In this document: positions 20,338 to 31,889 of the stretch, one piece after another | Layout of the letters: each line of letters opens with the position of its first letter | Position numbering within the stretch: the stretch's first letter is position 1 | Origin: Platycnemis pennipes | Lineage: Eukaryota; Arthropoda; Insecta; Odonata; Platycnemididae | Length of the DNA stretch: 64,000 nucleotides | Direction of reading: 5' to 3' | Assembly (NCBI GenBank): GCA_933228895.1 | Contig: OW121856.1 | Coordinates: forward strand, 19,733,805-19,797,804 | Translations under genes and position numbers: made by a program | Notes under the pieces: generated by a model | The model's database searches: none | The model's input: only the letters and a program-made list of their open reading frames with translations | What the model was told of the DNA's origin: nothing

Positions 20338-23300
20338 ACAACTCGGCACACATACACACACTTATAACATCTCCGAATTGTGCTGATGCTTTTTTTTTCA
20401 AGAGAACTCACACCACGGGATGTCCACATTTTTTCTTAAAATGTCTTTATAGGTGTTGTTGAGCAACGGGTTTGGTTCGTGGTAGACTTCCTCGTGGTCT
20501 GCTCCTCGGTTTTTTTATTTCAGTTTGTTTCTGCAGATGTTTTAAGGGTGCGCCGTTCCTTCTTAAGTCTTTTTGTTCGGGGCGGGGAGCAGATGTCGCC
20601 TCCCAACAACAGGAGACCACACACACAACACTGCTGTCGGCCACTCATCCGCATTTTCCTCACATGCAGTTAACACAGACACACGACACACTCGCTAGAA
20701 CACTCAAACCGTCAACAAAGACATAATTCAGATCATTTACCATGTGTATTACACACACTACAGTGCAGGGGCAGCCTGCTAGATTTGGGATGTGGCGGTC
20801 ACCTTTCACTGAAGGGCTTTGCGGCAAAAAAATTCCTCTCCTTGTTTGAAGTGTTGCCGTCTCGAAAAAGAAAGGAAGCAGGGGTTTCGTCTTTTATCAT
20901 TATTATTTTGTTAAGTAATGAGATAAGAAAATATTTTCGCGAACATAAAGTTTGCAATACATCCTTTCCTTTAAAATTTCGTAAAAAATTCAATACAAAA
21001 ATACCTTATCCCAAACCTAACAAAGCTCCACAAATTACAAATGGAAACAGGTTTATATCTTCTTTACCCTTAAGCCAACTTGTCACACAGACAAGGTCGA
21101 ACGAGTAACTGATTTACTCACAACAATGCACCTCAAAACATGAAGCATCGGCATATTATTTTGAACTAAGTATCCACAAAATTCCTTAAATAGCATATGA
21201 CAATCACGACAAAAGAACACCAGGACAATAACTGCAAATGGAATAAGGGCTTTTTCTTAAAATCCACGTATTAATTGGGTAACGCTGAATAAGTTCACTA
21301 GTCTCCAAGAATCACAAACAAATTTTGAGAAAGAATATACGTCCCAACACTCTCTCCCACCATCAGTCAGCACATAATAAGTTATTAAAATGGCCTCCAT
21401 ATCCAAATATCTCAAACCATTAACGAATACTAGCAAAAAAACCACAACTCGTTCAACTTGACACTCCTGTAAACTGGGATAGTACAAATATACAACTATA
21501 TATATATAAATTATAACCATCATTAATATATTCAATATATTACGGTACCTTTATGGCCATTTAAGCAGAAAAATGGACCCGTCTTTGCTGTTGGCGGTAT
21601 TATTTATTACTCGTTAAATGACATGTTGGTCATGGCTAACTATGGCCATTCACATTTTTCTAATTATCTATTAACGCAGATATATTATTAAATGCATTCA
21701 TTCACACCCTACGCCAGGAACATAAATTCACGAATCCCCACTCTCTCTAGATTTACAATGGCAATTTTCAAAAACACATAATCAGTCTTTCAAATCACAG
21801 TAAAGCTTTGATATGGTACACACACAGATGTGTGTGCTTCTCTCTCTGTGTGCTCTAATACAAAAAGACAGGCAAAAAATAATAAATATTAAATAAAGTT
21901 TGAGTGCCCAAAGCACCATCCCAAAATTTTTCGCGAAATTTCGCTGCACACTCGCGACTGGCTGAAAAAATACCTTCCTTGGGTGGACCCGCGGTTAATT
22001 TAAACAAATTTTTCTGTCAACATCCAGATGTGATCCCCAACTCGGCCACCTGGCACTGACCGAGAGGTTCAACTCCACTTTAACATTTAAGAAACGAAAA
22101 GAAAAATCACCTTTTGTACTGAAAATTTTGGTATGGGGGCGCACACGATTTCTTCGAAAAATAACTATTCTGGGATGATCTGAGGGTACAAGAGATCATA
22201 ACGTAGAGTGATCGACGAGAAGTTACATCAAAAGAGACCGTAATCTCGGCCAAAAATCATAGCAAAAAATATATTCAAAAGAAACAGCATTCAGGATTTG
22301 ACGCAGCCGTGAGAAGATGAAAAAACCTTAAATAAATTAAAATAAATCGGGCATTCCTATACTAATCTCTCAAATCTTTCCTTTTTTGTCTACTTAAATA
22401 TATACACTCATTTTTTCCTTGGCCAACAGCAAAAAAGGCCTTTTCCTGAACCCCTGTTATAAGGCAGCAAATACATTACAGAACACTCTCAAAGCTGTGG
22501 CACTGGGCACAACTGGGCATTGCGCAAATCCTAGAGACCCTGGCGAGAACCATTCCCCCCTGAACGGACGTGAAATGACTCCCCGTTCGAGGGAGGCGGC
22601 GGCACGGTCCAGTGGAGCCCAGTGATCACACCTGCGCTGCACATAACCATCTGACTACACACTACTAGACTTTTATTACATGCTGAGCAGGTTAATTTTT
22701 TTTAAGCTTTTTCACCATGGATTGTAAGAGCTGCCGGAACTGACACAAATTTTGAAGAACTGCCAACCAGTAAAAAGGATCCAACTTAAATTATTGCTTT
22801 CAGAGTGACTTATTATCAAGGCAGACAACATCTATCCTCCACTTCAGGATATACCCAGGACAAAGTTCCCTCTTAAATTGTGCCAATCCCACCATATCAA
22901 TATATATTTATCTTAACTGCAACATTACAATCCTTCGATTTTTTTTGTATTCAACAAAGTCAGAGATATATATTATGAATATATTATAGTCCCATATTGC
23001 GGAACAATTTATTCTTTTAACATGTACGTAACCTCAAGTTTAGGCCTGAACCCTTTCACATTAAGATTAATAACAATGCTAAATATTGACGCCGCCGTCG
23101 AGATTCAGTCAAAAAGCTGGAGGCAGAAACCCTCTCACTCACTCACGACTTGATACAGAAACGGAAGCAGCCGCGGCCACTAAAGAAAATCACTTTTTCA
23201 CTCAGTATTGGATCCCCAGAACGAGAAATAACGGGAGGATATTATTTTTTCAATATTAATGAGAGAAGCACAAGATTTTGTTCAACATCGGCAAAAAGGA

Positions 23301-26252
23301 CCCTCTCACCATTTCCTTCCTCCTAAATTTCCTAATCTCAAAAAAGTATTCACTTTTCAATAATAGTTGTCAATAATAATGATAATAGGTAAATACGGTT
23401 ACTCCCTAAAAACGGTGTAGGCTAATTCTTTAAACAAGAGCTCGTTTACGTTTTTCTTAAGGTTTATTAAAATTCAACTATATTCAACCGTTAATAGCTC
23501 CTCTCTCAGGGAAAAATTCACGCTTCCAACCTCACCACCTCCTTATTACTGGCATATCATCAAAAGACACAGCCCAAAGCGACTTGGATAAGACTGAAAA
23601 GGGGTAAAGTTCCACGACTCCATTCCAACACGGCGCGGAGCGGTGGTACGAGAAGGAGTGGGGGGGAGGGTTGAGAAAGGCCCGACTCACGAAGAGGACC
23701 CGGGCCCCTCCACACCACGAAGAACAACTTTAAAAACGACACTAACTTGACGGCTGTAGCCTCCAGACGAATGAACTCCCCCTCCCTGCATACACTAACT
23801 CCACCCCGAACACACGTCCCGCTGTTAAAAAAGCACGTTCCAAAAACCGCCCACGCGAATTCACGGGCCGCCAACCCACCACAAGATGGGCGCGCGCTCC
23901 GTAAGCCTCCAGACTTATTGCGGCAGAACAAAAAAATATATCTCCTCTAATTTGTTTTAAGATGAGCATTTGGTACGCTTCCTTCGTCAAACACATCTCG
24001 GATTAAAAAGTTTTACTTTTTTTTAAGAGAGTGGAGGGGTTACATTATTTTTCTTCAACTTTCCCTAGAAAAAAGATATTTGTTCAATTAACTCTTCAAT
24101 TACTGTAAGCGACATTACGAAACAAGCACACGATCATTCACGCACTCTGGTTATGAGGAAAACGCCCAGCCCCGGACCCCTGCACTTCACCCCCTCTCTC
24201 TCTCTTTTCCACCCCCGCATCCACCTCCACGGAAAACTAGCAGTCTTCGGAAAGAACGGCGCTGGCGAAGATCAATCGAAGTCTGTTTCTCAACGAAAAT
24301 GCCAACCCCCCTCCTCCTATATCGCCTCATTTTTTTAGTCAACACAGAAAAAAATAGATCAGAAAAAATATATGTATGCACAGACTGCAACGCTGTCCCC
24401 TCCTGCTTTCAACACATTTTTTTTAAAACATTGAAGAGCCTCAAATTCGCGGTCGTCAAAAAAAATCAACATTAAAAAAAATCGATACCGTAGTCATCTT
24501 TTGGTTACTCAATTAGGAAACGCACGTGAGAGGGAGGCATTCGAAGCAAAAAATTCTCTGGAAGACAGCTCCAGTTTTTTCTTACAAACACTCAATTGAG
24601 AAAAATATGATGAGGAGAAAACAAACCTTCACACTTCGAAATCATTTTGAGCAGACTAACATAAAAAATAACTTCTCAAGATTCAGTAATACTATATAGC
24701 TACGTTATAATATATTTATATAATATATAGGATCATAATAAAATAGAAAAACACTATGCTAATACTCTGAAGTTATCCTTATTGTGCAAACTTATCCATG
24801 GGGAACGGGGAAAATTTGCCATAGTATACAATCAGAATGAATAACGTGTTCTTTTGTCACAAAATTACTTAGAAACATGCAAAAACTGTCTATAGCTAAG
24901 CATTGATCAAAACTTGAAATATTTATATGTATATATATATTAAATAAAAATAAAGTGAAATTTCGAGTCACTAAAAAAGCATTTACACACTTTTGCTATT
25001 ATGCGTTCTCCATCCAGCCTCCACTATATAGAGCCCTTCCTATCATTTTTTTGAACAGCTACACACAAAGAATACATATGTTCTTGAACATTCACAAATA
25101 CTGAAATTGCATTTGAGGCACAGGGCAACTCAGTCTGGGCAGAGGACGTGGGAGGTTGAGAAAAAATATATTCATTTATATATATTTGTATAAAAAAAAG
25201 AATAGACACTTATCACACACTGTATTGAAAATTACCCTCTGCCCCCTCTCTGGAAAGGAAAGTTTTATCATTTTGTTTAAAAAACTCAAAGAGGGCCATT
25301 TACAATTGAGCATATCAAAAAAAATCATGCTTGTCGCATTTCTGGTGTCCCATGTTGTGTCTTATGTTTCGTTAGTGTAGAGTGAATGTGTGTTCTGTGG
25401 AAGTGCCCATGTCTCCAGTGTGAATGTATTATCGAGTCATCGCCTGCCTCTTACTCGCTGATACGCATGAGCACGCAAGTGTGTCTGTTCGTGTATTTGC
25501 GTGTACGTGTGTGTGGTATTCAAGATGACAAGACTAACTGTCATCCGCAACTTTTCCATTTAATATTAATACAATGTCTAAATTAACCTGCAGCAGTTGC
25601 AAGCAAGATAGATAAATAATTACTCTAATACTCTTCAATAACTTATGGCCTATATCACATGAGAACAGAAACAAACAACAGACGTCTTCCTTTCTAACAA
25701 GGGATATGTTTCTCTTTTAATGATAATATCCTGGCAATAACAAGGAATGATACAGTCCAGATGACATTCTTTAGTTCTTCCCTGCAATAATAGATCAGGA
25801 CAATAATGCTACTAATAATAATCAATAATCATAACTTAATCACGATTTATGTTTTGGTTCTGCAACCTGACCTCCGCCCCACGATCAATACTCCCTCCAA
25901 TTTATTGGATACCGTCAAATGCCTCTTTTTAATGAATGCTCACCCAACGCCAAGTGCTAATTTGCCTAATCCAATGCCTTGAAAATAAAGCTAACTGCTC
26001 GAGTGGCCACACCAAGCTCCTCCGCGCCAACGGCCGCCGCCTTGGCGGGAAGGCCCGGCTGACTACACTCACTTCTGTTCAGCTGCGGGACGCCATCTTA
26101 GACAAGCAGGGCAGAGGAGAGGTGCAACGTGGCTGCCGGCTTTGCCCATCGGCTACATGAGTTCGGGGGACACACTGAAGGGGACTTTTTTCACTGAGGA
26201 TAACATAGCCAGCTGGTGGATTTTTTTTCATCTCTTTTGAAAGGGGATGTAG

Positions 26253-26288
26253 ACATATATATATATTACACGCGTAAATATATATATG
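26253..26288. repeat. TA microsatellite, two short arrays
   Basis: ATATATATATAT-type runs flank an ACACGCGTAAA core. Confidence 0.75.
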
Positions 26289-26631
26289 GAGGGCTCAAAA
26301 ACGCACACATTAACTACGCGTCCTAGAATGGTGGAGTCTTCCTTTTGAGGGCAGTCCGGCTCCCGATTTCCCGATGGCAGTTATAAGAATCACAGCCCTT
26401 CCGCAGAATTAAGAACTAGTGGTAGATGCGCCGTCCTCTGTCAGACTGAGTGCTGTTTCATTTAACCATTTTTATTATATAACTTCATTAAATTACTTAT
26501 TGTTTATATCATATTTAAATAATTATGAATTGCCTATCATAAATTTAAATTTCCGAGAAAAAAATTGAAAAAGAAATCTCAAAAGAGACTATTTTCTACA
26601 ACATTTTGTCTTTTTTTTAGTACAAGTTATC

Positions 26632-26680
26632 TACACACACACACACGCACTTACATCCATCCACACACAAACACACAAAA
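26632..26680. repeat. AC microsatellite, interrupted
   Basis: ACACACACAC repeats are interrupted by TTACATCCATCC. The MEX3 sense strand would carry GU repeats here. Confidence 0.8.
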
Positions 26681-27176
26681 TACAAAAATCTAAATCTCAT
26701 TAAAATATCTTAATACTCTTAAAATGTGTGATATAGTATGCATTCGTACATATATTGTGACGACCTTCCCTCTGCACACAACGAGGGCTGTCAGCCGATT
26801 CAAACATCCCCACATTGTGGATCGTAATGAAGCATACTAAACTGGATTTAGTTTCATAACCATTTTAGAACGTTCACAGAATGTACCGGCGATGAAAAGG
26901 AGTTTTAACCATCCACACATTCAAAACTAAATATTCAACAAAAAAGGTAACATAAAATATAGATTTTAAATAATTTACTCTTTCGTTGTATAAAATTTTC
27001 TCTTCCAAAATCGGGTAGTTGCCCCCCCATTTTTGTATTCTGCCAGCGCTTTTATAATACGACGGGCGCCTTGCTTCCTTCTTCAGCATCCAAGTACACC
27101 ACACATCCAAGAGAAGCTTGCAAAGTCGGAAGGAGGCGTATTTGGTGAATTCCTTTTCCTTGGATCTCCTTCGTAT

Positions 27177-27243
27177 TGGGGGGGAGGGAGGGAGAAATGG
27201 GGAGGCAAATGAGATTTGTCAACAGGGGGGTGGGGGGGGGGAG
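27177..27243 (-). repeat. Poly-G/poly-C tracts in the MEX3 3'UTR
   Basis: Plus-strand G-runs become C-runs in the MEX3 transcript, about 160-220 bases after the stop codon. Confidence 0.6.
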
Positions 27244-27399
27244 AACTGGAAGTTCTTGCTAGTTCAGACTCGGGTAAGGGAGGGACAACATTCTCCTCAC
27301 AGATTCCTCGACGAGAGGGCGTGGATAAGGTGGGATTGGTGTTTGCAGTTTTGGTGGGTCGTAAGGGTGGATCTCGACAGAAATGCAAGGGCGCCTCAT

Positions 27400-28715
27400 C
27401 TACGAGAAGATGCGGATGGCCTGCTTCACTGGATGCTGGCAGACGGGGCAGTGGGCGTCCGCCCTGGAGCACAGCCTCTGCCCGCACTCCATGCAGAACA
27501 AGTTGTGTCCACAGGGAACCAGCGCCGCCACCACCTCCCGCTCGCAACACACCACGCACTCCCTGCGGCCCGCACCCGGCACCCCGCCGCTCCCGATGCT
27601 CGCCAGCGACCCCACAGAGTCCGTCGGCGACACGGACGCACCCACGCCCAGGGGGTCGGACGCCACGCGCCGCGCCGGAAGGTGCGGCGAAGAGGGCTCC
27701 GCCGCGCTCACGATTGTCGGCGAGAACCTCCCGGCCGGTCCAGTCTTCAGGTCCGACCAGGGCCCGGAGGGCGGGCCCTCGAACGACGGCGATTCCCCGA
27801 GCCCCTCGTCCCTGTCCAGCCCGCCCCACGGGGCCCCCCCCGCGCCGAAGGGCCCGCCGGTCGCGGCCACGCCTCCCGAAGTGGACGACGACGAGGAGGT
27901 GGACGAGGAGGACGACCCTCCGCCGGACAGCGACGAGGAGAGGTCAGAGGGAAAGAGCACGCTGTCCATCGGAGTCGAGTCGAGCAGGGAGGACGTCGTG
28001 TAGGCCACTTCCGGCGGGGCTTGAGCGAAGGGACCCTCCACGCCGCGGCCCAGCTTGCCGCAGACGCGGGTCGCGAGGTCGTTGCACGCCTTTATGTTGG
28101 GATAGAGGAAGCCCAGGCCGTTCTTGTAGAGCGAAGCCAGGATCTCCTCACTCACCATGCCGCCGCCTCCCCTGTCGCCCACGTCCTCCGCTGAGAAGTC
28201 CCCGGGGGAGCAGGGAACGGCCCCCCCACCAACTCCGCCCCCGGTGCGCACCGCTATGTGGGCCTCGATCTCCTTGCGGGCCGTCTCCACGCTCTCCGGC
28301 AGGCCCGTCACCTCGAACACGGGCTCCTTGTCGCGGGAAGGCGTCACGATGTAAGTGTGCGTCTGGTGCTGGATTCTCTTGATGGTGGCGCCCTTGGGGC
28401 CGACCACCAGGCCCACCACGCGGTACGGCACGCGGACCTGGATGGTCACGTGTCCGGGGACGTTGGCCGGGGGCCCGGGGACCGTCCCCCCGCCCGCCCC
28501 GACGCCGCCCCCCGTCCCGCCCACGCCCCCACCGCCCAGGGTGCTCTTGCGAGAGGCCCTGATCTGCGAGAAGTGCTCGGCTGCCGACAGGATCTCCCGC
28601 TTCGCCTTCGCCACGTCCTCCTTGCGCCCCGTCACCACGAACACCGGCTCCTCGCCCCGCACCGGCGTCTTGATGTAGGTGTTAGTCTTAGCTCTCAGGG
28701 CCTTGATCTTGCAGC
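27400..28715 (-). CDS. mex3: MEX3 RNA-binding protein, coding exon 2 (rest of KH1, KH2, RING, stop)
   Basis: This is the large terminal coding exon of a MEX3 homologue. It joins exon 1 (61582-61819) to give 517 residues. MEX3 proteins bind mRNA with two KH domains and carry a C-terminal RING that can act as an E3 ubiquitin ligase; they shuttle between cytoplasm and nucleus and control target mRNA translation and stability. Seen here: KH1 at about residues 62-131, spanning the exon junction; KH2 at about 166-236 with a GPKG loop at 185-188; a serine/glycine-rich linker around 340-360; and a RING with CVVC at 466-469, C481, H483, C487, C490, C502 and C505, ending in QAIRIFS as in other MEX3 proteins. 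The acceptor is a pyrimidine-rich tract ending in CCGCAG at 28716-28721, and the next bases complete the glycine codon of GRQG. The in-frame codons upstream of the acceptor, to 28806, are intron. The exon is strikingly GC-rich compared with its surroundings. Identification is secure; which vertebrate paralogue is closest cannot be judged. Confidence 0.96.
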
Positions 28716-28889
28716 CTGCGGACACGGGGGAGAGAGAGAGGAAAGAGGTCAGAATGGCCGAAACCCGAACAATAGCTAAAAATATGCATAGCATGGTCAT
28801 CGACAAGGCGAAGAAATATTAACAAATTAAGGCGAACAAATGTTGAGGTCGGTCTATTAGAGCGAAATTTACATAAGTGAATAACGAAA

Positions 28890-29355
28890 AATTAACCCAA
28901 CACCCATGGGGCGCTAATAAAAAAATAGCGTGGACTGACGGTATCTATCCATTTCTTAGAATTCGGAATGCTGAGCGTTTAGCATATTATTCAGTGTTCA
29001 CTGTCCGAAAGCTTCTGAAAATCTCTTGGCTTACACGCAGGAAGACTGCCGTACAACCTGGAGGAAAAGGGAGTCTACTTCCATTTCAATTTTTCCATAC
29101 CGTGATGTTTAATTCCAATAATACCGGCAAATAATAGCAAAACACTGTAGAATGGGGCTGAAAAAAACGACTAAAACACTGCTCTTAAGTCAATTACACG
29201 GTAATTCAAATTTGACCAAACGTTACGCTTGTTTTTCCTAAAGTTAAGCTGGGTTTTGCGCCAATTTTTCCTATGAACGCCGCCACTGCTGATAGGGTTC
29301 TCGAATCTCACACCAAGTCTACGCTAATGTATAAGTCACTAAATTTTTCAATATA
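28890..29355. repeat. Dispersed repeat X, copy 1
   Basis: Two blocks (about 28892-29065 and 29225-29355) match 36568-36885 in the same order, for example AATGCTGAGCGTTTAG, ACACGCAGGAAGACT and CTCGAATCTCACACCAAGTC. About 160 bases between the blocks are absent from the other copy. Its class is unknown. Confidence 0.6.
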
Positions 29356-29399
29356 CCAGTCTTTAAGTTCTCCCTCGATAAAATTGCTAAGAATTATGT

Positions 29400-31800
29400 C
29401 ATACTAATGCCTACATACCTAAGGCACATCTAAATAACTATTGTTTAAATGTGTGGTTAACAATAAAATGGGCCCACATATAAGCTACAGCAAACAGAGT
29501 ACATATATTATCGGTACCTTTCGAGATAAAAGATCATGTTTGGGGACGTCAGGAAGAAAATGCCATCCGGGCTAGCGCACCCATTCATAGAGTTCACATT
29601 GAACGGTAAATGGTGAGTAAATTCATCGAAGAAGCGAATATACATCTGAGTTACTGCCGCAGGAAGATCTATAAAAAATCACGTGCCTAACCCTTTCCAA
29701 TTCCTGCCGCGAATATTGACAGGCTAGATGTTTTCCACATTCACGGAGAAGATACTCAGAGAACATAAGGTAATGATCCAACTTCAAAGGTCCATCTCTT
29801 AAAGTCATGAATGGTTATATCTCCATTATGGCTTAAGATTTTACAACTGCTGCATTTAAAATCAAGAACAATAAAAATTATACTATTTAATAGGGGTCTT
29901 TTAGGCATAAGAAAGCGGATGTATCATAAGCAGTGTATGTCACTAAGTAAAAATTATATTCGGATACATGACTAGGACACATGACATTAATGGAATCATA
30001 AAACGAATTTATTTTAAAGAATTGTTAATGGCTCTGTGATTTTGAATGCTGGACCCCAGAGTAGAGCAAATGTAGAAGGGCAAAACGGGTAATATAAGCA
30101 GAAAAATGTCCGAAGTGAAAGTGACTCAAAAGATTTGAGACACCTAGTTTTCTTTTCATCGAGGACCACTGAAATTAGCGCCGAACACAGAACCGCCGTA
30201 AGGACTACAAATACCGAAAATGTCCAAGAACTGACGATACGGTTGCGGTAAAATCTGTATCCAATCGTGAAAAAGTAAGAAGAAAGAGTGTCGTCAAAAT
30301 GTAACTAGGAAAGCAAAAATCCGTGGTTAACTTTCAACACTGACGAAGAAATGGAAAAGTAAATAATCTGTGGAAAAACAGTAAGGGGACAGCCAGAAGA
30401 ACAAGATCTAAGAGCTGAAAGCCCGAAAATATGGAAGCAAGCGTCTCACGTGGTGCTATAACACACAACTGGAGCATTCCCCTTTAACGCAGAAGCATGG
30501 ACAATGAAAGCTGCAGAAATAAGTAGGGCTGGGGAGCATTTGCAACGTGGTAATGCAAAAGAATTATAAAAATGATTTTGGATGGAACAAAATGGAAGTG
30601 TCCCACAGGAAATTATTTTGGACCAAAAGAGGCGTAACAATGAAATACGAGAAAATAATAACAATAAAAATGGCTGCCACAACCGAATGCTAATAATCTA
30701 CGATAATTGCAAATTTGGCTATAGACGTCTTGCATAAATTGAATTAAGTTCATATACACAAACCATTCGTTAAGTGCCGTATGTAAATTCATCTTTTCCA
30801 CGCACTCAATAAGTGCAGTAACTTCTGAAGGGATTCAGATCTAGGTTAGTTCCATTTATTCCGAAATCTACGACTACTACGGCAAATTATGAAAAGAAAA
30901 CAGATCTCCGACAAAGACATAATCCGAAAAGACGCGACGCCCCTGCAGCAAGCAGAACTCGATCAATGGCCATATACGGTATGGCCCCGAACCGCGACAA
31001 GCTACCGCAGTATCAATAGACTAGCTGTGAAGGCGGTTAGAGAAAACAACGCCTCCTGCACCAAACCTACCACGCTTTATCACACGCGAAAGAGATAAGG
31101 AAATGGAGAGCGAGAGAGAATACGCGGATCGTCAAAAAAAAAGGCGGGAGGGAAGAGTTAGGCACGCCTGCGGAGAGATGGGGACACCGACGAAAAACAG
31201 GACGCGCGCCAGCAGCTGAGCCGAGAGGCGCCGCGCATGCGCAGGGGGTAGCCGCGAAGAACACGAGGGGGGCCAAGGCAACGAAGGAAGAACTGACGGG
31301 CTAAGGAGACAGACACGCGGATTCGCAAGACGGGAAAAGCAAATATTTGACTTGGTAAACACGTCCGCCGGTGGCTATCGGTGGAAGGTTTATGCCCTGC
31401 GATAAACACTGCGCCGTGGAATTCACCCCGCTGACAGAGACTTCATTTCTAACACCACCCTCGCCAAATATCGTGGACCAACTGCATGGAGACGGGACAA
31501 TGAAAACATTCACGGGAAGTCATTCCCCGCGTTTATCTCCAGCAATATTAGCACTCTCACCTCCGAAAAGAACTCACCTATGTTCTTGGCCTCACCAAAT
31601 TGTCGCGAAATCAATGCCCTGTCCACTACAATCAACGACTTCCAATGAGGAACAAATGCATCCAAGGGGAGCAATGGTCAGCGGATCATAGCTTTTTTTA
31701 CGATGAATCCCCTCAAGATTGGAAATCACCATTCCCCTAATTTAACTCAAATTTAAGTCCCTATCTCCATACTAAGGTCCCGCGAACATTTAAACGATCA
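29400..31800. other. Intronic sequence, mostly unassigned
   Basis: No nested gene seen. A weak family B-like segment (EAWTMKAAE at about 30485-30515, plus) is too short to be sure of. A GC-rich islet at 31150-31330 includes the NRF1-type palindrome GCGCATGCGC at 31233-31242. Confidence 0.5.
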
Positions 31801-31804
31801 TTAT

Positions 31805-31882
31805 AACAGACATCTACACCTACGAATACACAGCGAGTCATCGAAAGGGTGTATGGCATTGAGTGAAGACCACTAGACAGGC
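31805..31882 (-). mobile_element. LINE family A 3' tail, decayed
   Basis: Plus-strand CATCTACACCTACGAATACA, GAAAGGGTGTATGGCATTGA. Confidence 0.5.
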
Positions 31883-31889
31883 ACTACTA

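Larger units (their letters stand above)
19851..26470. other. AT-rich, LINE-free stretch, possible long MEX3 3'UTR
   Basis: The sequence is AT-rich with microsatellites and no copies of family A or B. Several AATAAA signals lie on the MEX3 sense strand. It is compatible with a long 3'UTR, but there is no direct evidence for its extent. Confidence 0.4.
26471..27399 (-). other. Proximal MEX3 3'UTR with candidate poly(A) signal
   Basis: This sequence directly follows the MEX3 stop codon on the minus strand. It switches abruptly from GC-rich coding sequence to AT-rich sequence. The sense strand carries long C-tracts opposite the G-runs at 27177-27190 and 27227-27243. The first AATAAA on the sense strand is at 26471-26476, about 0.9 kb after the stop. 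Further AATAAA sites occur near 23.0, 20.5 and 19.4 kb, so longer 3'UTR isoforms are possible. The actual end cannot be read from sequence alone. Confidence 0.5.

Noticed and set aside
27083..27829. 248-codon minus-strand ORF overlapping the end of MEX3
   Set aside because: It is an alternate frame of the same GC-rich exon with no domain; the RING frame is the real one.
27118..28382. Plus-strand ORFs of 206-388 codons across 27.1-28.4 kb
   Set aside because: They are antisense to the MEX3 exon, arise from its very high GC content, and show only proline/arginine/serine-rich low-complexity sequence.
30460..30700. EAWTMKAAE segment resembling LINE family B
   Set aside because: About nine residues match, followed by unrelated sequence; too short to annotate as a separate element.
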